A stretch of DNA of 52,767 nucleotides from Streptomyces sp. man185 (GTDB lineage Bacteria; Actinomycetota; Actinomycetes; Streptomycetales; Streptomycetaceae). A model generated the notes under the pieces. The model ran no database searches. It had not been told where the DNA came from and saw only the letters and a program-made list of their open reading frames with translations. This document shows, one piece after another, positions 24,651-33,831 of this stretch. Location: the NCBI GenBank assembly GCA_002551355.1, contig NTHE01000056.1, positions 1 to 52,767 of the forward strand, given 5' to 3'. Made by a program: the position numbers and the translations under genes. The stretch's first letter is position 1, and each line of letters opens with the position of its first letter.

Positions 24651-26639
24651 GTGCCGCCCAAGGAACCGCCGCGCCGCCGCGTACCCGGTCCGGCCCGCCC
24701 CCGTAGCGGAGGATCCGGATCCGGCCGCTCCGGCGCGCGCCCACCGGCCCGCCGCCCCCGGCCCGCCGCAGGTGGCACCACCCGGCGCGGACGCGCACCG
24801 CGCTCTCTGCGCCTGGGCAGTCCGCGCCCCCGGCTCCGGCTCGTCAGCCTCGGGCTGACCCTGGTCATGCTGGCCTTCGTGGCCCGCCTGCTCCAGGTCC
24901 AGGCCGTCGACGCCGCCGCGTACGCGGCCAAGGCCGAGAAGAACCGCTACCTGGAGTACAAGGTGGCCGCCGAGCGCGGCGAGATCACCGACCGCAAGGG
25001 CGTCGCCCTCGCCACCAGCGTGGACGCGCACAACATCACGGCCGACCCCAAGCTCTTCACGCCCGAGGAGAGCAAAGCGCCCGACGCGCCCCAGCAGGCC
25101 GCCGCCCTGCTCGCCCCGATCCTCGGCAAGGACGTCGACGAGCTCGTCAAGAAGCTCTCGAAGCCCAAGTCCCGCTACACCGTCCTCGCCTACCGGCAGA
25201 CCCCCCAGGTCTGGAAGCAGATCAAGGACCTCAAGGCCGTCTTCGCCGAGAAGGCGTCCGAGGACAAGCTGAAGGGCGGCCCCGGAGCCAACGTCCTGGC
25301 CGGAGTCCTCCAGGAGCCGACGACCAGGCGCGTCTATCCCAACGGGGACCTCGCCGCCGGGATACTGGGCTTCGTCAGCGCCGACGGCAAGGGCGGCGGC
25401 GGCCTCGAATCGCAGCTGAACAAGGAACTCGCGGGCGAGGACGGCAAGATCCGCTACGCCCAGGCGGGCGGCCGGCGGGTCCCCACCGCAGGCAGCAGCG
25501 AGATTCCGGCCGTGCCCGGCTCCGACATCGAGCTGACCATCGACCGCGACATCCAGTGGGCCGCGCAGAAGGCCATCAGCGACCAGGTCGCGAAGTCCAA
25601 GGCCGACCGGGGCTACGTCATCGTGCAGAACACGAAGACCGGCGAGCTGCTGGCCATGGCCAACTCACCCGGCTACGACCCCAACGACCTCTCCGAGGCC
25701 ACCTCGGCCCAGCTCGGCAACGCGGCCCTCCAGGACGTGTACGAGCCCGGCTCCACCAGCAAGGTCATGTCGATCGCGGCCGTGCTGGAGGAGGGGGCCG
25801 CCACCCCCGGCACCCATGTGACCGTCCCCAACCGGCTGCACCGGGGCGACCGCCTCTTCAAGGACGACGTCGACCACCCCACCTGGTACCTCACGCTCAA
25901 CGGGGTCCTCGCCAAGTCCAGCAACATCGGCACCATCCTGGCGACCGGTCAGCTCGGCAAGACCCAGGCGGAGTCGAACAAGGTCCTCTACGACTACCTG
26001 CGGAAGTTCGGCCTCGGCAAGAAGACCGGGCTCGGCTACCCCGGCGAGTCGCCCGGCCTGCTGGCCCACCCGAAGGACTGGTCGACCTCGCAGCAGTACA
26101 CGATCCCCTTCGGCCAGGGCCTGTCCATCAACGCCGTCCAGGCCGCCTCGGTCTACTCCACCGTCGCCAACGGAGGCGTACGGGTCGCCCCCACCCTCGT
26201 ACGCGGCACCAAGGGCTCCGACGGCCGCTTCACCCCGGCCGAGGTCCCCGAGGAGAACCGGGTCGTCAGCGAGAAGACCGCCAAGACCCTGGCGACCATG
26301 CTGGAGTCCGTCGTCGACGACACCGAAGGGACCGGCACCAAGGCCGCCATCCCCGGCTACCGGGTCGCGGGCAAGACCGGAACCGCCAACCGGGTCGACC
26401 CCGTCCGCGGTGTCTACAAGGGCTACACCGCCTCCTTCGCGGGCTTCGCCCCCGCCGACAACCCGCAGGTCACGGTCTACTGCGCGATCCAGAACCCCAC
26501 CAAGGGCAGCTACTTCGGCGGCCAGATCTGCGGCCCGATCTACAAGCAGGTCATGGAGTTCGCGCTCAAGACGCTCCAGACCCCACCGTCCGGCAGCAAG
26601 CCGCCCCGGCTGCCGGTGTCCTTCAAACCCGGCGAGTGA
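24651..26639 (+). CDS. ftsI: Septal peptidoglycan transpeptidase FtsI (class B PBP)
   Basis: 662-residue penicillin-binding protein that crosslinks septal peptidoglycan with FtsW. A long Arg/Pro-rich cytoplasmic tail (1-60) is followed by a membrane span at about 62-82 and the PBP dimerisation domain starting E-R-G-E-I-T-D-R-K-G (108-117). The transpeptidase domain has S-T-S-K (active Ser368), S-S-N (424-426) and K-T-G-T (576-579). GTG 24651 lies 4 nt after the ftsL stop. Starts further upstream would run through ftsL in another frame. Tightly coupled to ftsL. Confidence 0.95.
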   Translation: MPPKEPPRRRVPGPARPRSGGSGSGRSGARPPARRPRPAAGGTTRRGRAPRSLRLGSPRPRLRLVSLGLTLVMLAFVARLLQVQAVDAAAYAAKAEKNRYLEYKVAAERGEITDRKGVALATSVDAHNITADPKLFTPEESKAPDAPQQAAALLAPILGKDVDELVKKLSKPKSRYTVLAYRQTPQVWKQIKDLKAVFAEKASEDKLKGGPGANVLAGVLQEPTTRRVYPNGDLAAGILGFVSADGKGGGGLESQLNKELAGEDGKIRYAQAGGRRVPTAGSSEIPAVPGSDIELTIDRDIQWAAQKAISDQVAKSKADRGYVIVQNTKTGELLAMANSPGYDPNDLSEATSAQLGNAALQDVYEPGSTSKVMSIAAVLEEGAATPGTHVTVPNRLHRGDRLFKDDVDHPTWYLTLNGVLAKSSNIGTILATGQLGKTQAESNKVLYDYLRKFGLGKKTGLGYPGESPGLLAHPKDWSTSQQYTIPFGQGLSINAVQAASVYSTVANGGVRVAPTLVRGTKGSDGRFTPAEVPEENRVVSEKTAKTLATMLESVVDDTEGTGTKAAIPGYRVAGKTGTANRVDPVRGVYKGYTASFAGFAPADNPQVTVYCAIQNPTKGSYFGGQICGPIYKQVMEFALKTLQTPPSGSKPPRLPVSFKPGE

Positions 26640-26826
26640 ACACGGGGATGCGCCAGCATCTCCTCCAAGGGAACCCTCAGTGACAACGATCACCCCCGAC
26701 CCCGGGAACCGGAACGTGAACCGCCGGAACCAGGGTCCCTCGCTTCGCGAGAGCCCGCACCGGCCCGGTACGCTCACCGCCGTGCCCCACGCTGATCAGT
26801 CCCAAACCTCTCAGAAGGACGCGCCT

Positions 26827-28395
26827 GTGACCTACCCGGGAGCGCCCCGGCCGGACCGGCTCCGGCCCACCCCTCTCGGCGAGCTGGCCGAGAGGCTCGG
26901 CGTCGAAACCGCCGGGAGCGGTGACGTCACCGGCATCACGCACGACTCACGGGCCGTGCGACCCGGTGACGTGTACGCGGCCCTGCCCGGCGCCCGCATG
27001 CACGGCGCCGACTTCGCGGCCCAGGCCGCGGGCCTCGGCGCCGTCGCCGTCCTCACCGACCCCAGCGGCGCCGAACGCGCCGCCGCCACCGGCCTGCCGG
27101 TCCTGGTCACCGAGGACCCGCGCGCCGTGATGGGCGAGCTGGCCGCCGACATCTACGGGCGGCCCGGCATCGGCCTGCTCCAGATCGGCATCACCGGAAC
27201 CTCCGGCAAGACCACCACCGCGTACCTCGTGGAGGGCGGACTGCGCGCCGCCGGACGCCCCACCGGGCTGATCGGCACCGTCGAGATGCGGATCGGCGAC
27301 GAGCGCATCAAGTCCGAGCGCACCACCCCCGAAGCCACCGACCTCCAGGCCCTGTTCGCCGTCATGCGCGAACGCGGCGTCGAGGCCGTCGCGATGGAGG
27401 TCTCCAGCCACGCCCTGGTGCTCGGCCGGGTCGACGGCTGTGTCTTCGACGTCGCCGTCTTCAACAACCTCAGCCCGGAGCACATGGAGTTCCACTCCGG
27501 CATGGAGGACTACTTCCAGGCCAAGGCCCAGCTCTTCACTCCCGAGCGCAGCCACCGCGGCGTGGTCAACTTCGACGACGAGTACGGCCGCAGGCTCATC
27601 ACCGAGTCCGGCGTCCCGGTCACCACCTTCTCCGCCGAGGGCCACCCGGACGCCGACTGGCACGCCGAGGACGTCGAGGTCGGCCCGCAGGACAGCACCT
27701 TCACCGCTGTCGGCCCCAAGGGCGAGCGGATCACCGCCCGCGCCCCGCTGCCCGGCCCCTTCAACGTCGCCAACACCCTCGCCGCGATCGTCACGCTGGC
27801 CGTCGCGGGCGTCGACCCGCAGATCGCCGCCGACGGCGTCGCCGCCGTCCCCGGGGTCCCCGGCCGGCTGGAGCGGGTGGACGCCGGACAGCCCTACCTC
27901 GCCGTCGTCGACTACGCGCACAAGACCGACGCCGTCGAGTCCGTACTGCGCTCCCTGCGCAAGGTCACCGAGGGCCAGGTGCACATCGTCCTCGGCTGCG
28001 GCGGCGACCGCGACACGACCAAACGCGGCCCGATGGGGGCCGCGGCGGCCCGCCTCGCCGACACCGCCGTGCTGACCTCCGACAACCCCCGCTCCGAGGA
28101 CCCTCTCGCGATCCTCGCCGCGATGCTCTCCGGCGCGGCCGAAGTCCCCGTCCACGAACGCGGAGACGTGCTGGTCGACGCCGACCGGGCCTCCGCCATC
28201 GCCGCCGCCGTCGCCCGCGCCGAACCGGGCGACACCGTCCTCGTCGCGGGCAAGGGGCACGAGCAGGGCCAGGACATCCACGGAGTGGTTCGCGCCTTCG
28301 ACGACCGCAAGGTCCTGCACGCAGCCATCGAGCGGTCCCTGGCGCACCCCGGCGCCGACCGTGCCCCTCACCACGAGAACAACAGTCAGGGATGA
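26827..28395 (+). CDS. murE: UDP-MurNAc-tripeptide synthetase MurE
   Basis: ATP-dependent ligase adding diaminopimelate (LL-DAP in Streptomyces) to UDP-MurNAc-L-Ala-D-Glu in the cytosol. The 522-residue product shows T-H-D-S-R-A-V near residue 38, the P-loop G-T-S-G-K-T-T-T at 124-131, E-R-T-T-P-E and E-V-S-S-H-A-L. It also has the D-N-P-R-S-E-D-P motif of DAP-adding MurE and C-terminal G-K-G-H-E. GTG 26827 with AAGGA 8-12 nt upstream gives the conserved T-Y-P-G opening. An in-frame GTG at 26680 would add 49 low-conservation residues. The 187 nt after ftsI could therefore hold a promoter or a longer N-terminus. Confidence 0.93.
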   Translation: MTYPGAPRPDRLRPTPLGELAERLGVETAGSGDVTGITHDSRAVRPGDVYAALPGARMHGADFAAQAAGLGAVAVLTDPSGAERAAATGLPVLVTEDPRAVMGELAADIYGRPGIGLLQIGITGTSGKTTTAYLVEGGLRAAGRPTGLIGTVEMRIGDERIKSERTTPEATDLQALFAVMRERGVEAVAMEVSSHALVLGRVDGCVFDVAVFNNLSPEHMEFHSGMEDYFQAKAQLFTPERSHRGVVNFDDEYGRRLITESGVPVTTFSAEGHPDADWHAEDVEVGPQDSTFTAVGPKGERITARAPLPGPFNVANTLAAIVTLAVAGVDPQIAADGVAAVPGVPGRLERVDAGQPYLAVVDYAHKTDAVESVLRSLRKVTEGQVHIVLGCGGDRDTTKRGPMGAAAARLADTAVLTSDNPRSEDPLAILAAMLSGAAEVPVHERGDVLVDADRASAIAAAVARAEPGDTVLVAGKGHEQGQDIHGVVRAFDDRKVLHAAIERSLAHPGADRAPHHENNSQG

Positions 28396-28399
28396 CCAA

Positions 28400-29821
28400 G
28401 TGATCACCCTTTCCCTCGCCGAGATCGCCGAAATCGTCGGCGGGCAGACGCACGACATACCGGATCCGGCAGTCACCGTGACCGGACCCGTCGTCATCGA
28501 CTCCCGGGAGGTCGCGCCCGGCAGTCTGTTCGCCGCGTTCGCCGGCGAACGGGTCGACGGCCACGACTACGCGCAGCGCGCCGTCGAGGCGGGCGCGGCA
28601 GCCGTCCTGGCGGCCCGCCCCGTCGGCGTTCCGGCGATCGTCGTGGACGACGTCGTCGGCGCGCTCGGAGCCCTCGCCCGGGCCGTCGTGGAACGCCTCG
28701 GCACCAGCGTCGTCGCCCTCACAGGCTCCGCCGGCAAGACGTCCACCAAGGACCTGATCGCGCAGCTCCTCCAGCGCCACGGCCCGACCGTCTGGACGCC
28801 CGGCTCCCTCAACAACGAGATCGGGCTGCCGCTCACCGCCCTGACCGCCACCGCCGAGACCGAGCACCTGGTCCTGGAGATGGGCGCCCGCGGCATCGGC
28901 CACATCCGCTACCTCACCGAGCTCACCCCGCCGCGCATCGGCCTGGTCCTCAACGTCGGCTCCGCGCACCTCGGCGAGTTCGGCAGCCGGGAGGCCATCG
29001 CCCAGGCCAAGGGCGAGATGGTCGAGGGCCTCCCCGAGGACGGCTGCGCCGTGCTCAACGCGGATGACCCCCTCGTCCGTGCCATGGCCTCGCGCACCAA
29101 GGCCCGCGTCCTGCTCTTCGGCGAAGCCCCCGAAGCGGACGTACGGGGCGAGAAGGTCCGGATGACCCCCGACGGGCGGCCCGCCTTCGAGCTCCACACA
29201 CCCACCGGGTGCAGCGACGTGACCATGCGCCTGTACGGTGAGCACCACGTGTCGAACGCGCTCGCCGCGGCCGCCGTCGCCCATGAGTTGGGCATGTCCG
29301 TGACCGAGATCGCCGATGCGCTCTCGGAGGCGGGCACCCTCTCCCGCTGGCGCATGGAGGTCACCGAGCGCGGGGACGGTGTGACGGTCGTCAACGACGC
29401 CTACAACGCGAACCCCGAATCCATGAGAGCCGCACTGCGTGCGCTGGCTGCCATGGGCCAGGCCCGGCAGGGCGACGGGGGGCGCACCTGGGCGGTGCTC
29501 GGTCAAATGGCCGAGCTCGGGGACGCGTCGCTCGCCGAGCACGACGCGGTCGGACGGCTCGCCGTCCGGCTCAACGTCAGCAAGCTCGTCGCTGTCGGGG
29601 GGAGAGAAGCCTCCTGGCTGCAACTGGGCGCATATAACGAGGGTTCGTGGGGTGAGGAGTCGGTGCACGTGTCCGACGCACAGGCGGCCGTCGACCTGTT
29701 GCGCAGTGAACTGCGCCCGGGAGACGTCGTGCTGGTGAAGGCGTCCCGGTCGGTCGGCCTGGAGAAGGTCGCCCAGGCACTGCTGGAGAACTCGACCGAG
29801 GGCGAGGTCGCCGGCCGATGA
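28400..29821 (+). CDS. murF: UDP-MurNAc-tripeptide:D-Ala-D-Ala ligase MurF
   Basis: Adds D-Ala-D-Ala to make UDP-MurNAc-pentapeptide. The 473-residue product has the early I-D-S-R-E-V motif, P-loop G-S-A-G-K-T-S-T-K, the N-N-E-I-G-L-P motif diagnostic for MurF, E-M-G-A-R-G, and the C-terminal V-N-D-A-Y-N-A-N-P-E-S-M pattern. GTG 28400 follows AGGGA at 28388-28392, 4 nt after the murE stop. Next to murE and overlapping mraY, so translation of the three is likely coupled. Confidence 0.95.
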   Translation: MITLSLAEIAEIVGGQTHDIPDPAVTVTGPVVIDSREVAPGSLFAAFAGERVDGHDYAQRAVEAGAAAVLAARPVGVPAIVVDDVVGALGALARAVVERLGTSVVALTGSAGKTSTKDLIAQLLQRHGPTVWTPGSLNNEIGLPLTALTATAETEHLVLEMGARGIGHIRYLTELTPPRIGLVLNVGSAHLGEFGSREAIAQAKGEMVEGLPEDGCAVLNADDPLVRAMASRTKARVLLFGEAPEADVRGEKVRMTPDGRPAFELHTPTGCSDVTMRLYGEHHVSNALAAAAVAHELGMSVTEIADALSEAGTLSRWRMEVTERGDGVTVVNDAYNANPESMRAALRALAAMGQARQGDGGRTWAVLGQMAELGDASLAEHDAVGRLAVRLNVSKLVAVGGREASWLQLGAYNEGSWGEESVHVSDAQAAVDLLRSELRPGDVVLVKASRSVGLEKVAQALLENSTEGEVAGR

Positions 29822-30888
29822 GGCAGATCCTCTTCGCGGGGGCCATCGGGCTCTTCCTGACCCTGGTCGGTACCCCGCTGCTGATCAAGCTGCTGGCCCG
29901 CAAGGGCTACGGGCAGTTCATCCGGGACGACGGCCCGCGCACCCACGGCAGCAAGAAGGGCACGCCCACGATGGGCGGGATCGCCTTCATCCTGGCGACG
30001 ATCATCGCGTACCTCCTCGCGAAGATCATCACGGGTGAGGACATCCGCTACTCCGGTGTCCTCGTGCTCTTCCTCATGGCGGGCATGGGCCTCGTCGGCT
30101 TCCTCGACGACTACATCAAGATCGTCAAGCAGCGTTCCCTCGGTCTGCGGGCCAAGGCGAAGATGGCCGGACAGCTGATCGTCGGCATCGCGTTCGCGGT
30201 GCTCTCGCTCCAGTTCCCCAACTCCGCGGGCAACACCCCGGCCTCCGACCGGCTCTCGTTCGTCGAGGACTTCGGCTGGTCGATCGGCCCGGTGCTGTTC
30301 TGCGTCTGGGCGCTGTTCATGATCCTCGCCATGTCCAACGGCGTGAACCTCACCGACGGCCTCGACGGTCTGGCCACCGGCGCCTCGGTGATGGTCTTCG
30401 GCGCCTACACCTTCATCGGCCTCTGGCAGTTCCAGGAGTCCTGCGCCAACGCGGACAACCTGACCAACCCCGGCGCCTGCTTCGAGGTACGCGACCCGCT
30501 CGACCTCGCCGTCGTCGCCGCCGCGCTGATGGGTGCCTGCTTCGGCTTCCTGTGGTGGAACACCTCGCCGGCCAAGATCTTCATGGGTGACACCGGCTCG
30601 CTCGCCCTCGGCGGCGCCCTCGCGGGCCTCGCGATCCTGTCCCGCACCGAGTTCCTGCTCGCCATCCTCGGCGGCCTCTTCGTGATGATCACCATGTCCG
30701 TGGTCATCCAGGTCGGCTCGTTCAAGATGACCGGAAAGCGGGTCTTCCGGATGGCGCCGCTCCAGCACCACTTCGAACTCAAGGGGTGGTCCGAAGTCCT
30801 TGTCGTGGTCCGCTTCTGGATCATCCAGGGCATGTGCGTGATCGTCGGACTCGGCCTCTTCTACGCGGGATGGGCAGCCAAGAAGTGA
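29818..30888 (+). CDS. mraY: Phospho-N-acetylmuramoyl-pentapeptide transferase MraY
   Basis: Integral membrane enzyme that transfers phospho-MurNAc-pentapeptide to undecaprenyl phosphate, making lipid I. The 356-residue product has about ten spans and the family's catalytic motifs: T-P-T-M-G-G near residue 50, F-L-D-D-Y-I-K (Asp pair), N-L-T-D-G-L-D-G-L-A and the C-terminal P-L-Q-H-H-F-E loop. ATG 29818 overlaps the murF stop as ATGA. Confidence 0.96.
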   Translation: MRQILFAGAIGLFLTLVGTPLLIKLLARKGYGQFIRDDGPRTHGSKKGTPTMGGIAFILATIIAYLLAKIITGEDIRYSGVLVLFLMAGMGLVGFLDDYIKIVKQRSLGLRAKAKMAGQLIVGIAFAVLSLQFPNSAGNTPASDRLSFVEDFGWSIGPVLFCVWALFMILAMSNGVNLTDGLDGLATGASVMVFGAYTFIGLWQFQESCANADNLTNPGACFEVRDPLDLAVVAAALMGACFGFLWWNTSPAKIFMGDTGSLALGGALAGLAILSRTEFLLAILGGLFVMITMSVVIQVGSFKMTGKRVFRMAPLQHHFELKGWSEVLVVVRFWIIQGMCVIVGLGLFYAGWAAKK

Positions 30889-32312
30889 GCACCGTGGACT
30901 GGCAGGGCAAGCACGTCACCGTCGCCGGGCTCGGCGTCAGCGGAATCCCCGCGGCCCGCGCCCTGCACGAGCGCGGCGCGCTCGTCACCGTCGTCAACGA
31001 CGGAGACGACGAACGCGCCCGCGCGCAGGCGGCCGAACTGGAGGCGCTCGGCATCACCGTGCGCCTCGGCGACGGCGTGACCCTGCCGCCGTCCACGGAA
31101 CTCATCGTCACCGCCCCCGGCTGGCAGCCGGACAAGCCGCTCTTCCTGGCTGCCGCCGAGGCGGGCGTCCCGGTCTGGGGCGACGTCGAACTGGCCTGGC
31201 GACTGCGCGGCGACAGCGGCAGGAAGGCCGCGCCCTGGCTCGCGGTCACCGGCACGAACGGCAAGACCACCACCGTACGGATGCTGGCCTCGATCCTGGA
31301 GGCGGCGGGCCTGCGCACCGCGGCCGTCGGCAACATCGGCGTATCGCTGCTGGACGCCGTGCTCGGCGAGACGGAGTACGACGTCCTCGCCGTCGAACTC
31401 TCCAGCTACCAGCTGCACTGGGCGCCCTCCCTGCGCGCCCACTCCGCCGCCGTCCTCAACCTGGCTCCCGACCACCTCGACTGGCACGGCTCGATGGAGG
31501 CGTACGCCGCCGACAAGGGTCGTGTCTACGAGGGCAACACGGTGGCCTGCGTCTACAACGTCGCCGACCCGGCCACCGAGGACCTGGTCCGCGAGGCCGA
31601 TGTCGAGGAGGGCTGCCGCGCCATCGGCTTCACCCTCGGCGCCCCCGGCCCCTCGCAGCTCGGCGTGGTCGACGGCATCCTCGTGGACCGGGCGTTCGTC
31701 GCCAACCGCCAGAAGCAGGCCCAGGAGCTGGCCGAGGTCTCCGACGTCAACCCGCCGGCCCCGCACAACATCGCCAACGCACTCGCGGCCGCCGCATTGG
31801 CCCGCGCCTTCGGCGTGGAGCCGACCGCCGTCCGCGACGGGCTGCGCGCCTTCCGGCCGGACGCCCACCGCATCGAACACGTCGCGGACATCCACGAGGT
31901 CGCCTACGTCGACGACTCCAAGGCCACCAACACCCACGCGACCGAGGCCTCCCTGGCCGCCTACGACTCCATCGTCTGGATCGCGGGCGGACTGGCCAAG
32001 GGCGCCACCTTCGACGAGCTGGTCACCGGCGCGGCGAAGCGGCTGCGCGGGGTCGTGCTGATCGGCGCCGACCGTGCCCTGATCCACGAAGCCCTGACGC
32101 GACACGCCCCGGAAGTCCCGGTGGTCGACCTCGACCGGACCGACACTGGTGCGATGTCCGAAGCGGTCGCACGGGCGGCCGAGCTCGCCCGGCCGGGCGA
32201 TACGGTACTGCTGGCCCCGGCCTGTGCCTCGATGGACATGTTCACCAACTACAACAAGCGGGGCGAGGCGTTCGCGGACGCGGTCCGCGCACGCGCCGAC
32301 GAGAGCGCCTGA
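30885..32312 (+). CDS. murD: UDP-MurNAc-L-Ala:D-Glu ligase MurD
   Basis: Adds D-glutamate to UDP-MurNAc-L-Ala. The 475-residue product has an N-terminal G-L-G-V-S-G UDP-binding motif and the P-loop T-G-T-N-G-K-T-T-T. It also has E-L-S-S-Y-Q, L-N-L-A-P-D-H-L-D-W-H, Y-V-D-D-S-K-A-T-N and the C-terminal P-A-C-A-S-M-D-M-F. GTG 30885 overlaps the mraY stop as GTGA. An in-frame ATG at 30870 (five codons earlier, inside mraY) is the alternative; neither has a strong ribosome site, which favours coupling from mraY. Confidence 0.94.
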   Translation: MSTVDWQGKHVTVAGLGVSGIPAARALHERGALVTVVNDGDDERARAQAAELEALGITVRLGDGVTLPPSTELIVTAPGWQPDKPLFLAAAEAGVPVWGDVELAWRLRGDSGRKAAPWLAVTGTNGKTTTVRMLASILEAAGLRTAAVGNIGVSLLDAVLGETEYDVLAVELSSYQLHWAPSLRAHSAAVLNLAPDHLDWHGSMEAYAADKGRVYEGNTVACVYNVADPATEDLVREADVEEGCRAIGFTLGAPGPSQLGVVDGILVDRAFVANRQKQAQELAEVSDVNPPAPHNIANALAAAALARAFGVEPTAVRDGLRAFRPDAHRIEHVADIHEVAYVDDSKATNTHATEASLAAYDSIVWIAGGLAKGATFDELVTGAAKRLRGVVLIGADRALIHEALTRHAPEVPVVDLDRTDTGAMSEAVARAAELARPGDTVLLAPACASMDMFTNYNKRGEAFADAVRARADESA

Positions 32313-32328
32313 CCGACCGGGCCTCCGC

Positions 32329-32351
32329 GCCCGGGGTCACGGGCCCCGGGC
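32329..32351 (+). terminator. Hairpin between murD and ftsW
   Basis: GCCCGGGG (32329-32336) pairs with CCCCGGGC (32344-32351) around a 7-nt loop. It starts 17 nt after the murD stop and ends 10 nt before the ftsW ribosome site. It could partially terminate transcription or structure the ftsW leader. Confidence 0.5.
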
Positions 32352-32376
32352 ACGAGCAGTGGAGGGGACAGCGACA

Positions 32377-33825
32377 ATGCCGGCCGACGAGAGATTCGCC
32401 GTACGGCGGGAGAACGCACGGGCCGCGCGTCCCCGCCCGCTCGCGGCGGCGCCCGCACCCGCCGGCGTCCCCCTGCCCCCCGGACTCGCTCTGCGCGGAC
32501 GGATCGTCACCGGCGCCCGGCGCCCCGAGACCTCCCGCGGCTCCGGGCGCGGTGGCTCGGGCCCCCGTACCCCGCGCACCGGACGCGGCGGCGGACCGCG
32601 CCGGACCTACGAGCGGGCACGGCGGGCCTGGGACCGCCCCCTGACCGCCTACTACGTGATCCTCGGCTCCAGCCTCCTGATCACCGTGCTGGGCCTGGTG
32701 ATGGTCTACTCCGCCTCGATGATCAAGGCGCTGGACATCAGCAAGCCCGCGACCTACTTCTTCGGCAAGCAGTTCCTCGCCGCCGTCATCGGCGGCGGGC
32801 TGATGCTGATCGCCGCCCGGATGCCGGTCAAGCTCCACCGGGGGCTGGCCTACCCGATACTGATGGTCACCGTCTTCCTGATGGTCCTGGTCCAGGTGCC
32901 GGGGATAGGGATGTCGGTCAACGGCAACCAGAACTGGCTCTATCTGGGTGGCCCGTTCCAGCTCCAGCCCAGCGAGTTCGGCAAGCTGGCCCTCATCCTG
33001 TGGGGCGCGGACCTGCTGGCCCGCAAGCAGGACAAGCGGTTGCTGACGCAGTGGAAGCACATGCTCGTGCCGCTCGTCCCGGTCGCCTTCATGCTGCTCG
33101 GACTGATCATGCTCGGCGGTGACATGGGAACCGCGATCATTCTCACGGCGATCCTGTTCGGTCTGCTCTGGCTGGCCGGCGCCCCCACCCGGCTGTTCGC
33201 CGGGGTGCTCGGTTTCGCCGCCGTCCTCGCGTTCCTGCTGATCTGGACCAGCCCCAACCGGATGTCCAGGCTCTCCTGCATGGGCATCATCGGCGAACCC
33301 GACCCGGAGGACGGCTGCTGGCAGGCCGCCCACGGAATCTACGCTCTGGCCTCCGGCGGATGGTTCGGTTCCGGGCTCGGTGCGAGTGTGGAAAAATGGG
33401 GTCAACTCCCGGAACCTCACACCGACTTCATCTTCGCGATCACTGGTGAGGAACTGGGTCTGGCGGGGACGCTGTCCGTGCTCGCCCTGTTCGCGGCTCT
33501 AGGCTATGCGGGTATCCGCGTGGCCGGACGCACGGAGGACCCCTTCGTGAGGTATGCCGCGGGAGGCGTGACCACGTGGATCACGGCCCAGGCCGTGATC
33601 AACATCGGTGCGGTGCTCGGCCTGTTGCCGATCGCCGGGGTTCCGCTCCCGCTGTTCTCCTACGGGGGATCGGCCCTGCTGCCGACGATGTTCGCGGTCG
33701 GGCTGATGATCGCCTTCGCACGGGAGGACCCCGCGGCGAAGGCGGCCCTGGCCATGCGGAAGCCCGGGGTGAGATGGAAGACGATGAGACGGCGCGTCAA
33801 GAAGCGTTCGTCCGGAGAGCGGTGA
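32377..33825 (+). CDS. ftsW: Septal peptidoglycan glycosyltransferase FtsW
   Basis: SEDS-family polymerase working with FtsI at the septum. The 482-residue product starts with an 85-residue Arg/Pro-rich cytoplasmic tail, then about ten membrane spans. Family motifs are visible: V-Y-S-A-S near span 1, N-G-N-Q-N-W-L, Q-P-S-E-F-G-K-L, G-G-D-M-G-T and E-P-H-T-D-F-I-F-A. The C-terminal P-L-P-L-F-S-Y-G-G-S-A-L signature follows. ATG 32377 follows GGAGGGG at 32361-32367. The last 20 residues are highly basic. It lies 6 nt upstream of murG. Confidence 0.95.
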   Translation: MPADERFAVRRENARAARPRPLAAAPAPAGVPLPPGLALRGRIVTGARRPETSRGSGRGGSGPRTPRTGRGGGPRRTYERARRAWDRPLTAYYVILGSSLLITVLGLVMVYSASMIKALDISKPATYFFGKQFLAAVIGGGLMLIAARMPVKLHRGLAYPILMVTVFLMVLVQVPGIGMSVNGNQNWLYLGGPFQLQPSEFGKLALILWGADLLARKQDKRLLTQWKHMLVPLVPVAFMLLGLIMLGGDMGTAIILTAILFGLLWLAGAPTRLFAGVLGFAAVLAFLLIWTSPNRMSRLSCMGIIGEPDPEDGCWQAAHGIYALASGGWFGSGLGASVEKWGQLPEPHTDFIFAITGEELGLAGTLSVLALFAALGYAGIRVAGRTEDPFVRYAAGGVTTWITAQAVINIGAVLGLLPIAGVPLPLFSYGGSALLPTMFAVGLMIAFAREDPAAKAALAMRKPGVRWKTMRRRVKKRSSGER

Positions 33826-33831
33826 ATTTCG

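Noticed and set aside
26410..26826. N-terminal extension of MurE back into ftsI
   Set aside because: The extra residues are antigenic-looking Arg/Pro/Thr repeats from another frame of ftsI; the conserved MurE sequence begins after GTG 26827. Only the GTG at 26680 remains a real alternative.
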